A stretch of DNA of 64,000 nt. Origin: Amphiplicatus sp046296195 (GTDB lineage Bacteria > Pseudomonadota > Alphaproteobacteria > Caulobacterales > Parvularculaceae). Shown piece by piece: positions 8,201-14,493 of the stretch. Position 1 is the first letter of the stretch. The number at the start of each line of letters is the position of its first letter. The stretch spans positions 60,809 through 124,808 of the forward strand of contig JBKBLR010000006.1 in the NCBI GenBank assembly GCA_046296195.1. Reading direction: 5' to 3'. Position numbers and translations under genes: made by a program. The notes under the pieces were generated by a model. The model was not told the DNA's origin. It did not search any database and worked only from the letters and a program-made list of their open reading frames with translations.

Positions 8201-9282
8201 GGACGCATTCCTTTGTAAGACTGGTTCCGACAGCCAGCGCCAGCGAGTTCGTTGAAGCCGCCGCGGAGTGGCTCGAAGATGCGGCGGCGCGCCTCGAAGC
8301 AGGGTGGCGCGGACGCGACATGATGCGCGAAAAATTCGGCTTTGCGAGCTATGTCGGGACGCTGGCCGATCTCCTCGGGGCTGGCCTGCCCAATATCTCA
8401 GTCGTCGTGCCGAATTACAATTACGCGCGCCATCTCCGGCAGCGGCTTGCGAGCATCCTTAATCAGACGCTTCTTCCGCGCGAGATTATCTTCCTCGACG
8501 ACGCCTCGACCGACGACAGCGTTGCGGTCGCCGAATGGGCGCTGCACCATTCGCCGGTTAACTGGCGGATCGTGCGTAATCAGAGGAATTCCGGCAGCGT
8601 CTTCGCCCAATGGCGCAAGGGTGTAGAACTCTCCATCGGTGATCTCGTTTGGATTGCCGAGGCTGATGACTGGTCCGACCCGCAATTCCTTGAGACCGCC
8701 GCCGCGGCCTTCGCGCGAAAAGACGTCGTCCTCTCGTACACCCAGTCGCACCAGGCAACGTCGGAGGGTCGCGTCACAGCAAACGATTACCTTGATTATG
8801 TGCGCGATATCTCGCCGGAGAGATGGATGCGCGAGTTCATCGCCCTCGGTCCGGATGAAGTGCGAGCGGGGCTGTCAGTCAAGAATACGATTCCAAATGT
8901 CAGCGCCGCGGTGTTCCGCCGCACCGCTCTCGCCGAGGTGCTGACCACCTATAGGAGCGAGATCGAATCCTATCGCGTCGCGGGCGATTGGTGTGTCTAT
9001 GTGAACTTGGCGCGCAAGGGCGCGATCGCTTTCAACCCGAAGCCGCTTAACTTTCACCGCCGCCACCAGGACAGCGTGACGATCGCCCGCTTCGACCTTG
9101 CAGAGCTCTCTGAGATAGCGCGCATGCAGGCCTATGTCGACCGCGAATTCGCCCCGCCTCAGGAATACCGGCACAAGGCGCGCGCTTATCTCGATAGTCT
9201 TGTAAAGCATTTCCGCCTCGACCGGCATCGCACCCCAGCGGAGATTGATGCGGCAATGCGCGCCGTGTCCGCTGCGAGATAG
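5260..9282 (+). CDS. giant multidomain glycosyltransferase (repeat region + WbsX-like + GT4 + GT2)
   Basis: Up to 1340 residues. Residues about 33-285 hold seven copies of a roughly 37-residue unit (F-D-x-x-W/F-Y-L/V-x-x-N-P-D-V-A ... N-P-L-x-H-Y ... G-x-x-E-G-R-x-P-x-P-L-F). Residues about 321-663 are a WbsX-like glycosyltransferase domain: TIAFYLPQFHRIPENDAWWG, GGFAFYFYWFAGKRLLE, CWANENWSRRWDGG and NAWNEWAEGAHLEPD. Residues about 672-1037 are a GT4 domain (KHGAQYLALNILRTLRRRYG, GVGYADERKGVDIF, ALTSREDPFPSTALEAL). Residues about 1042-1290 are a GT2 domain (ISVVVPNYNYARHL, IIFLDDASTDDS, WIAEADDW). The start is uncertain: TTG at 5260, TTG at 5281 or ATG at 5299; none has a strong ribosome binding site. 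Probably builds a surface polysaccharide in the cytoplasm using three transferase activities. Confidence 0.88.
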   Translation: MKEVGNALASLLSMISGFFNSLGTKVAPDIKAIFDADFYLRRNSDVAALGADPLTHYLKRGWVQGRDPNPLFQNDYYLENNPDVAAGGANPLLHFAESGAREGRKPSPLFDIRWYVAQNPDVAEAGVNPLVHYLTAGASEGRAPNVLFDPEYYRREAGLTKDVNALAHYAETGGRQGLPPHPLFDGKFYLKQNPDVAKANKNPLVHYLERGGAELRQPHPLFDAAWYVAQNPDVAEAGVNPLVHYLTAGASEGRAPSPRFDTAWYLTTYPEVVTAGVNPLAHYAERENRDPSNAILIVPADPALEGSVPLTAVEPPANVPVRTIAFYLPQFHRIPENDAWWGEGFTEWAKVKPAKPCFEGHYQPHEPGELGYYDLINDEKVLARQAELAKLHGIGGFAFYFYWFAGKRLLEAPVQKYLQSAEIDFPFCLCWANENWSRRWDGGDKSILIAQEHSPESDLAFIAYIAQYLRDPRYIRIGGRPLLIIYRPALLPNAKQTAERWRQWARENGLGELYLAFTQSFEVSAPSVYGFDAAIEFPPNNSGQVCDPSLVKLMSTDSQLSIYDWRRLAGKSLNYENPAYKLFRGINCGWDNTARRPRDGAVFINASPSGYKAWLQNAVADTLRRFDDPEERLVFINAWNEWAEGAHLEPDRKHGYAWLEATRQGLGCAAERKKKFLVVTHDLHKHGAQYLALNILRTLRRRYGLEVASIAGGPGDLAAAFEAEGPLTILDIEAAAADVDAIVSRFADQGFARAIVNSAASGWIAPALARRGIEMIGLVHEMSSVIGQMGLEPYLRALDLHARATVFPASVVRDRAAQAAGLVGWRNAFIAPQGVYKSDAVFNLDEKENARATVLRRLGLPQNAQIVLGVGYADERKGVDIFIEWAQAAVARWPNLHFVWLGASDPAIQAKCEALIAHAGSLRNNIHFPGFVEATGEFYKAASLYALTSREDPFPSTALEALNAATPVFMIRGTGGIEDLGTHSFVRLVPTASASEFVEAAAEWLEDAAARLEAGWRGRDMMREKFGFASYVGTLADLLGAGLPNISVVVPNYNYARHLRQRLASILNQTLLPREIIFLDDASTDDSVAVAEWALHHSPVNWRIVRNQRNSGSVFAQWRKGVELSIGDLVWIAEADDWSDPQFLETAAAAFARKDVVLSYTQSHQATSEGRVTANDYLDYVRDISPERWMREFIALGPDEVRAGLSVKNTIPNVSAAVFRRTALAEVLTTYRSEIESYRVAGDWCVYVNLARKGAIAFNPKPLNFHRRHQDSVTIARFDLAELSEIARMQAYVDREFAPPQEYRHKARAYLDSLVKHFRLDRHRTPAEIDAAMRAVSAAR
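5599..5690 (+). repeat. 92-bp exact internal duplication, copy 1
   Basis: Bases 5599-5690 and 5935-6026 are identical over 92 positions and lie 336 bases apart, exactly three protein-repeat units. The other units of the same gene are clearly diverged at DNA level, so this pair points to recent duplication or gene conversion rather than codon constraint. Confidence 0.9.
5935..6026 (+). repeat. 92-bp exact internal duplication, copy 2
   Basis: Second copy of the segment at 5599-5690, in the same frame; it encodes unit 6 of the N-terminal repeats as the first copy encodes unit 3. Flanking bases differ at once on both sides (GA/CG before, GAAC/CAGC after), which marks the limits of the exchanged tract. 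Confidence 0.9.
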
Positions 9283-9405
9283 AGCGCATTCCGAAAATGT
9301 AGAAAATAAATTCGGATCGATTGCGCGGTTAACAAATGTCTGGCTAAGCCGCACTCGGCCGGCGGCGGAAGGGACGGCGCGGTCAACAGGGCGTGTGGAA
9401 AATAT

Positions 9406-9420
9406 GTTCTTGTTATGTTC
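9406..9420 (+). promoter_or_regulatory. LexA (SOS) box, GTTC-N7-GTTC
   Basis: GTTC at 9406-9409 and GTTC at 9417-9420 are separated by exactly seven bases, the direct-repeat LexA site known from alphaproteobacteria. It ends 23 bases before the ATG of the radical SAM gene at 9444, a position where a repressor would block transcription. The match is perfect in both half-sites; binding itself is inferred. Confidence 0.75.
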
Positions 9421-9443
9421 TCGCCCGTCGCTATGATCCTGGC

Positions 9444-10616
9444 ATGACGCGCGCCGCTGCTTCGGGACCAGAGGACGACGGCCTCTTTTTTCCCGGTCCT
9501 GAAAAGGATCGACCGCCAGCGCGGCCCTTCGCCTCGGACCGGGGACGCGGCGCGCGCTCAAACAGGGCCGGACGCTACGAGCCTGTGTCGCGCGAGAGCG
9601 CCGATGACGGCTGGGACCTTGAAGACGAGCCCGCCTCGAACGCGACCGATGTCACCGCGGAAACCCCGCGCAGCATCATCAATTATCTTTCAAGCCCGTT
9701 TGTCGGCTTCGACCGCTCGATCAATCCCTATCGGGGGTGCGAGCACGGCTGCATTTACTGTTTCGCCCGGCCGACGCACGCCTATTACGGACTCTCCGCC
9801 GGTCTCGATTTCGAAACGAGGATTTTCGCCAAGCCGAACGCGGCAAGTCTGCTCGATCGCGAGCTGGCGTCGAAGAGCTACAATCCGCGGCACATCGCGA
9901 TCGGGACCAACACCGATCCCTATCAGCCGGTCGAGCGGAAATTCCGGATCATGCGCGCTGTTCTTGAGACGCTCGCAAAATACAATCACCCGGTTTCGGT
10001 CCTGACGAAATCGGCGCTGATCACGCGCGATCTCGATCTGCTGCGCCCGATGGCTGAAGCGAAGCTCGTCCGCACGATGCTCTCGGTGACGACGCTCGAT
10101 CCACGCCTTGCGCGGGCGATGGAGCCACGCGCCTCGGCGCCCGCCCGCCGGCTCGCCGCCGTGAAAGCCCTCGCCGACGCAGGCGTGCCGGTCGGCGTGA
10201 TGACCGCTCCGATGATTCCCGGGCTTAATGATCACGAGCTCGAAGACCTGCTGGCTGCGGTGAAGGAGGCCGGCGCCGGGTGGGCGGGCTACACGGTCAT
10301 CCGGCTGCCGCTCGAAGTTTCAGGGCTCTTCCGCGAATGGCTGGAGAGCGCCTTTCCCGATCGCGCGGCGCGGGTGATGCGCCATATCCGCGACATGAAC
10401 GGCGGGCGCGATTACGACGTCGAATGGTCGCGCGGGAAGTTGCCGCGCAGCGTCTTTGCGAGACTTATCGACCAGCGGTTCCGCATGGCCGCCTCGCGCC
10501 TCAGCCTTGATGGGGAAAAGCCCCCGCTCGATCCTATGCTCTTTCGCCGCCCACAGGACAGCCCAGCGCAACTGGAGCTTTTTGAGGACGCCGCGCGCCG
10601 CCGCATCGCAGGATAA
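9444..10616 (+). CDS. PA0069 family radical SAM protein (SplB-like)
   Basis: About 390 residues from the ATG at 9444 (MTRAAASG). The radical SAM cluster motif CEHGCIYC (CxxxCxxC) follows NPYRGC, as in COG1533/SplB relatives. Other family signatures are INYLSSPFVGFDRSINPY, IGTNTDPYQPVE, VLTKSALITRD and APMIPGLNDHELE. The enzyme would use a [4Fe-4S] cluster and S-adenosylmethionine to form a 5'-deoxyadenosyl radical. The family is distantly related to spore photoproduct lyase, but its substrate is not established. A perfect LexA-type box lies just upstream, which suggests DNA-damage induction and supports a repair-linked role (inference). The gene is monocistronic-looking: 161 bases separate it from the glycosyltransferase gene and 82 bases from rnhB. 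Confidence 0.9.
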   Translation: MTRAAASGPEDDGLFFPGPEKDRPPARPFASDRGRGARSNRAGRYEPVSRESADDGWDLEDEPASNATDVTAETPRSIINYLSSPFVGFDRSINPYRGCEHGCIYCFARPTHAYYGLSAGLDFETRIFAKPNAASLLDRELASKSYNPRHIAIGTNTDPYQPVERKFRIMRAVLETLAKYNHPVSVLTKSALITRDLDLLRPMAEAKLVRTMLSVTTLDPRLARAMEPRASAPARRLAAVKALADAGVPVGVMTAPMIPGLNDHELEDLLAAVKEAGAGWAGYTVIRLPLEVSGLFREWLESAFPDRAARVMRHIRDMNGGRDYDVEWSRGKLPRSVFARLIDQRFRMAASRLSLDGEKPPLDPMLFRRPQDSPAQLELFEDAARRRIAG

Positions 10617-10698
10617 GAATAACTGACGCCGGAAACAGGGTTGCCCTCCCGCCGGACTCGGGCCCCTTGATTGTTGCCTCCGCCAAGGGACGACCATC

Positions 10699-11334
10699 AT
10701 GCCCCAATCCCCGACCTACGAGATCGAAGACCAGTTTTCAGGCGTCGTCGCCGGCGTCGATGAAGCGGGGCGCGGCCCTTGGGCCGGCCCGGTCGTCGCC
10801 GCCGCTGTGATCCTCGATCGCGCGACAGCGCCCGATGGTTTGCGGGATTCAAAGACGCTGACCGAGAAGCGCCGGCGCACGCTCGCGGCCGAACTCTGGA
10901 AGTCAGCGAAGATCGGCGTCGGCGTTTCCAGCGTAGAGGAGATCGACCAGATGAACATCCTCGCAGCTTCGCTGCTCGCCATGACGCGCGCGGTCGCAAA
11001 CCTCTCCGTCCGACCGTCAATCGCGCTCGTCGACGGCAACATCAAGCCGAAGCTCAACTGCCGCGCCTACACGGTCGTCGACGGCGACGCCAAGTCCGTC
11101 TCGATCGCCGCCGCCTCGATCATCGCCAAGACGACGCGCGACCGCATGATGACAGAGCTTCACCGCGACTTCCCGCATTACGCCTGGAACTCGAACAAGG
11201 GGTACGCCGCGCCCGCTCACCGCGAAGCGCTGCAAAAATTCGGCGTCACCCCACATCATCGGCGCTCCTTCTCGCCCATCCACAACATGTTGTATGAGGA
11301 ATGCGCAGGCGCCTTGATCCCCGCCGCGCGTTAA
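10699..11334 (+). CDS. rnhB: ribonuclease HII
   Basis: A 211-residue protein with the RNase HII signature VAGVDEAGRGPWAGPVVAAA at the N-terminus, whose Asp and Glu bind the catalytic metal. It also has LRDSKTLTEKRR, ALVDGNIKPKL and SVSIAAASIIAKTTRDRMM, the usual later motifs. It cleaves the RNA strand of RNA-DNA hybrids and starts removal of single ribonucleotides misincorporated in DNA. The ATG at 10699 has AAGGGA nearby. It directly precedes ccrM, a gene order I recall from many alphaproteobacteria. Its stop codon overlaps a TTAA that could be half of a CtrA site in the ccrM promoter. Confidence 0.95.
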   Translation: MPQSPTYEIEDQFSGVVAGVDEAGRGPWAGPVVAAAVILDRATAPDGLRDSKTLTEKRRRTLAAELWKSAKIGVGVSSVEEIDQMNILAASLLAMTRAVANLSVRPSIALVDGNIKPKLNCRAYTVVDGDAKSVSIAAASIIAKTTRDRMMTELHRDFPHYAWNSNKGYAAPAHREALQKFGVTPHHRRSFSPIHNMLYEECAGALIPAAR

Positions 11335-11385
11335 GACCTTGTTTACCTTAAATTTCTTGACGGCGGATTCCGGCTGACTCATGGT
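11331..11385 (+). promoter_or_regulatory. ccrM upstream region with two GANTC sites
   Basis: The 78 bases between rnhB and ccrM contain GATTC (11366-11370) and GACTC (11376-11380), two CcrM recognition sites one helical turn apart. A TTGACG at 11357-11362 resembles a -35 element, though no good -10 follows at 17 bases. TTAA (11331-11334), seven bases and TTTA (11342-11345) form an imperfect CtrA site with one mismatch. Methylation-sensitive and CtrA-dependent control of ccrM is established in Caulobacter; applying it here is inference. Confidence 0.6.
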
Positions 11386-11412
11386 CCTCCTCCTTTGTCA
11401 GGAGGCGGACGA

Positions 11413-12555
11413 ATGGCGGCGAGAGAAAAACGTCAGGCGCTGAAAGTCGCGGCGCCCCGCGACGCGACGCCCGCGCTCGACGCCATCCTGAAGGGCGACA
11501 CCATCGCCGAGTTGAAGAAGCTTCCCGACGATTTCGCCGATCTCGTCTTCGCGGACCCCCCCTACAATCTCCAGCTTGGCGGCGAGCTGACGCGCCCGGA
11601 CAACAGCCGGGTCGACGGCGTCGATGACGACTGGGACCGGTTCAACTCCTTCGCCGACTATGACGCCTTCACCCGCGCCTGGCTCGCCGAGGCGCGCCGC
11701 GTCCTGAAGCCGGACGGCGCGCTCTGGGTGATCGGCTCTTATCACAATATCTTCCGTGTCGGCGCGGCGCTGCAGGATCTCGGCTTCTGGCTGCTCAACG
11801 ACGTCATCTGGGTGAAGTCGAACCCGATGCCGAATTTCCGCGGCACGCGGTTCACGAACGCGCATGAGACCCTGATCTGGGCCTCGAAGTCGAAAGACTC
11901 ACGCCCGACCTTCAACTATTCGGCGTTGAAGACGGCCAATGACGATCTTCAGATGCGGTCCGACTGGCATTTGCCGATCTGCACCGGCAATGAACGCCTG
12001 AAAGGCGCAGCCGGAGCGAAGGCGCATCCGACGCAAAAGCCCGAAGCGCTCCTTTACCGCGTGCTGCTGGCGACGACGAATCCCGGCGACATCGTCGTTG
12101 ATCCTTTCTTCGGCTCCGGCACGACGGGCGCGGTCGCCAAGATGCTCGGGCGGCGCTTCATCGGCATCGAGCGCGAGCCTGATTACATCGCCGCGGCGAG
12201 CAAGCGCATCGCCGCGATCGATCCCGCAGACGCCGGCGATCTCGCCGTCACGCCGTCGAAGCGCCATGCGGCGCGCATCCCCTTCGGCGCGCTCGTCGAG
12301 CGGGGAATCCTCAAACCCGGCGAGACGCTGTGGGATGCGAGGAAGCGCCACAAGGCGCGCGTGCGCGCCGACGGCTCGATCACGGTGAAGGGACCTGACG
12401 GCGAGCTCGAAGGATCGATCCACAAGATCGGCGCCGCCGTGCAGAAACTTGAAGCCTGCAACGGCTGGACCTTCTGGCATTACGAACAGAAGTCGGGATT
12501 GAAGCCGATCGACTTCCTGCGCGATAAGATGCGCAAGGACGCCGGCAAGGCCTGA
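11413..12555 (+). CDS. ccrM: cell-cycle regulated GANTC adenine DNA methyltransferase
   Basis: The start is the ATG at 11413, eight bases after a perfect AGGAGG; a TTG start at 11395 is less likely. The 380-residue product has the beta-class order of motifs: DPPYN (LVFADPPYNLQLGG) first, then the SAM-binding DPFFGSGTTGAVAKMLGR. WVKSNPMPNFRGTRFTNAHE and HPTQKPEALLYR are also diagnostic of CcrM. The last 100 or so residues (IPFGALVERGILKPGETLWD to the end) are the CcrM-specific C-terminal DNA-binding domain. The enzyme methylates adenine in GANTC, and in Caulobacter it acts at the end of replication to reset methylation-controlled promoters. It is followed after two bases by a VanX-like dipeptidase gene. 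Confidence 0.96.
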   Translation: MAAREKRQALKVAAPRDATPALDAILKGDTIAELKKLPDDFADLVFADPPYNLQLGGELTRPDNSRVDGVDDDWDRFNSFADYDAFTRAWLAEARRVLKPDGALWVIGSYHNIFRVGAALQDLGFWLLNDVIWVKSNPMPNFRGTRFTNAHETLIWASKSKDSRPTFNYSALKTANDDLQMRSDWHLPICTGNERLKGAAGAKAHPTQKPEALLYRVLLATTNPGDIVVDPFFGSGTTGAVAKMLGRRFIGIEREPDYIAAASKRIAAIDPADAGDLAVTPSKRHAARIPFGALVERGILKPGETLWDARKRHKARVRADGSITVKGPDGELEGSIHKIGAAVQKLEACNGWTFWHYEQKSGLKPIDFLRDKMRKDAGKA

Positions 12556-12557
12556 AC

Positions 12558-13178
12558 ATGCTGGCCGCGCTTTTCCTGCTCGCCAAGGCGGCCGCGCCGG
12601 ACTTCGTCGATGCCGGCGAAGCGATCCCGGCGGCGGTCATCGACATTCGCTACGCGGGCGCGGAGAATTTCACCGGCGCGCGCGTCGACGGCTACGCTCG
12701 CGCGAAATGCCTGCTCTCAAGGCCGGCCGCGGACGCGCTGGCGCGCGTGAGCGCTGAGCTTTCAGAGATGGGCCTGCGCCTTCGCCTCTTCGACTGTTAC
12801 CGGCCGCAACGCGCCGTCGATCATTTCATGCGCTGGGCGGAGAACGACGATCAGTCGACGAAAGCCGCCTATTATCCGAACGTCGAGAAATCAGCGCTTT
12901 TCGCCGAAGGCTATATCGCCGAACGCTCCGGCCATTCGCGCGGTTCGACCGTCGACCTGACGATCGACGGCCTCGACATGGGGAGCCCCTATGATTTCTT
13001 CGATCCGCTATCGAACACGGCCGACCCGCGCCCTGGCGACGCGCAGCGCGCGAACCGACTGCTCCTGAAGCTCCTGATGGAGCGGCACGGCTTTCGCCCC
13101 TACGCGCTCGAATGGTGGCATTTCACGCTTGACCGCGAGCCCTGGACGGACACCTATTTCGACCGGCCGGTGAGATAG
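12558..13178 (+). CDS. D-alanyl-D-alanine dipeptidase (VanX/DdpX-type, M15D)
   Basis: A 206-residue M15D zinc peptidase. Visible motifs are LFDCYRPQRAVDHFMRW (substrate-site Arg), SGHSRGSTVDLTI (the H-x6-D zinc ligands) and EWWHFTLDREP (catalytic Glu and third zinc His). The family hydrolyses D-Ala-D-Ala, in most non-resistant Gram-negatives to recycle peptidoglycan-derived dipeptide. The start ATG lies two bases after the ccrM stop, so it is probably cotranscribed. The N-terminus LAALFLLAKAAAPDFV is hydrophobic and short, possibly a weak signal peptide, so periplasmic location is possible. No van regulator or ligase is nearby, so vancomycin resistance is not implied. Confidence 0.88.
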   Translation: MLAALFLLAKAAAPDFVDAGEAIPAAVIDIRYAGAENFTGARVDGYARAKCLLSRPAADALARVSAELSEMGLRLRLFDCYRPQRAVDHFMRWAENDDQSTKAAYYPNVEKSALFAEGYIAERSGHSRGSTVDLTIDGLDMGSPYDFFDPLSNTADPRPGDAQRANRLLLKLLMERHGFRPYALEWWHFTLDREPWTDTYFDRPVR

Positions 13179-13233
13179 GGCTCCCCCTCGCCCCCGGCGC
13201 CGCTCCGCGCTAGAAGACGCGCCCCGCTAACCG

Positions 13234-14493
13234 ATGACCGGCGCCATGGCCTATCAATCCTCCTTCCTGCGCGTTCTTGACGAGCGCGGCTTCATTCATC
13301 AGGGCACGAACCTTGAGGGACTTGATGCGCGCCTCAAGGCGGGAGTCGTCACCGGCTATATCGGCTTTGACGCCACGGCCCGCTCGCTGCACGCGGGCAG
13401 CCTCATCCAGATCATGTTGTTGCATTGGCTGCAGGAGACCGGCCATCGCCCGATCGCCCTGATGGGCGGGGGAACGACGAAGGTCGGCGACCCGACGGGC
13501 CGCGACCAGCAGCGCGCGCTGCTGACCGACGCCGACATCAACGCGAATATCGCCGGCATCAAGGGCGTCTTCTCGAAATTCCTGACCTTCGGCGACGGCC
13601 CGCGCGATGCGCTGATGGTCAACAATGACGATTGGCTGTCGAAGCTTGGATATGTCGAGTTTCTGCGCGATTACGGGACCGAGTTCACGATTAACCGCAT
13701 GCTGACCTTCGATTCAGTGAAGCTGCGGCTCGAACGCGAAAGTCCGATGACCTTCCTTGAATTCAACTACATGCTGATGCAGGCCTACGACTTTCACGAG
13801 CTTTGGCGGCGGCACGGCTGCGCGCTCCAAATGGGCGGTTCGGACCAATGGGGCAACATCGTCAATGGAGTCGAGCTCTGCCGCCGCAAGGACGGCGTCG
13901 AGGTGTTCGGCCTGACGACGCCGCTCCTGACGACGGCGTCGGGCGCAAAAATGGGCAAGACCGCCGGCGGCGCTGTCTGGCTCAACGCGGACATGTTCAG
14001 CCCCTATGACTACTGGCAATATTGGCGAAACGCCGAGGACGCCGATGTCGGCGTGCTGCTTGCGCGCTTCACCAAACTGCCGATGGACGAGGTCCGCCGC
14101 CTCGCCGCGCTCAAAGGCGCCGAGATCAACGAGGCGAAGAAGACGCTCGCCAATGAAGCGACCGCGCTTCTCCATGGGCGCGCGGCCGCCGACGCGGCGG
14201 CGGAAACGGCGCGCAAGACCTTTGAGGAAGGCGCCGCGGCTGATGGACTGCCGACGATCACGGTCGCCGCCGGGCGCCTCTCAGCCGGCCTCCCGCTCCT
14301 CGACGCCTTCCTCGAGGCGGGACTCATCGCATCGAAGGGCGAAGGGCGCCGTCACATCGCCGCATCGGCGCTCAAGGTGAATGACGACCCGGTCGGCGAA
14401 GAACGCCCGTTGGCCGCCGGCGACCTGAGAGACGGCGCGATCAAGCTGTCGGTCGGCAAGAAAAAACACGCGCTGGTGCGCGTCACTCCGTAG
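13234..14493 (+). CDS. tyrS: tyrosyl-tRNA synthetase
   Basis: 419 residues from the ATG at 13234 (an ATG at 13246 is an alternative). Class I signatures: YIGFDATARSLHAGSL (HIGH-like HAG), LMGGGTTKVGDPTGRD, FLEFNYMLMQAYDF, LQMGGSDQWGNIVNG and the KMSKS-like loop SGAKMGKTAGGAVWL. The C-terminal 60 residues form an S4 RNA-binding domain (LLDAFLEAGLIASKGEGRRH). It charges tRNA-Tyr in the cytoplasm. The 3' end overlaps the convergent AsmA-like gene by 11 bases. Confidence 0.97.
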   Translation: MTGAMAYQSSFLRVLDERGFIHQGTNLEGLDARLKAGVVTGYIGFDATARSLHAGSLIQIMLLHWLQETGHRPIALMGGGTTKVGDPTGRDQQRALLTDADINANIAGIKGVFSKFLTFGDGPRDALMVNNDDWLSKLGYVEFLRDYGTEFTINRMLTFDSVKLRLERESPMTFLEFNYMLMQAYDFHELWRRHGCALQMGGSDQWGNIVNGVELCRRKDGVEVFGLTTPLLTTASGAKMGKTAGGAVWLNADMFSPYDYWQYWRNAEDADVGVLLARFTKLPMDEVRRLAALKGAEINEAKKTLANEATALLHGRAAADAAAETARKTFEEGAAADGLPTITVAAGRLSAGLPLLDAFLEAGLIASKGEGRRHIAASALKVNDDPVGEERPLAAGDLRDGAIKLSVGKKKHALVRVTP

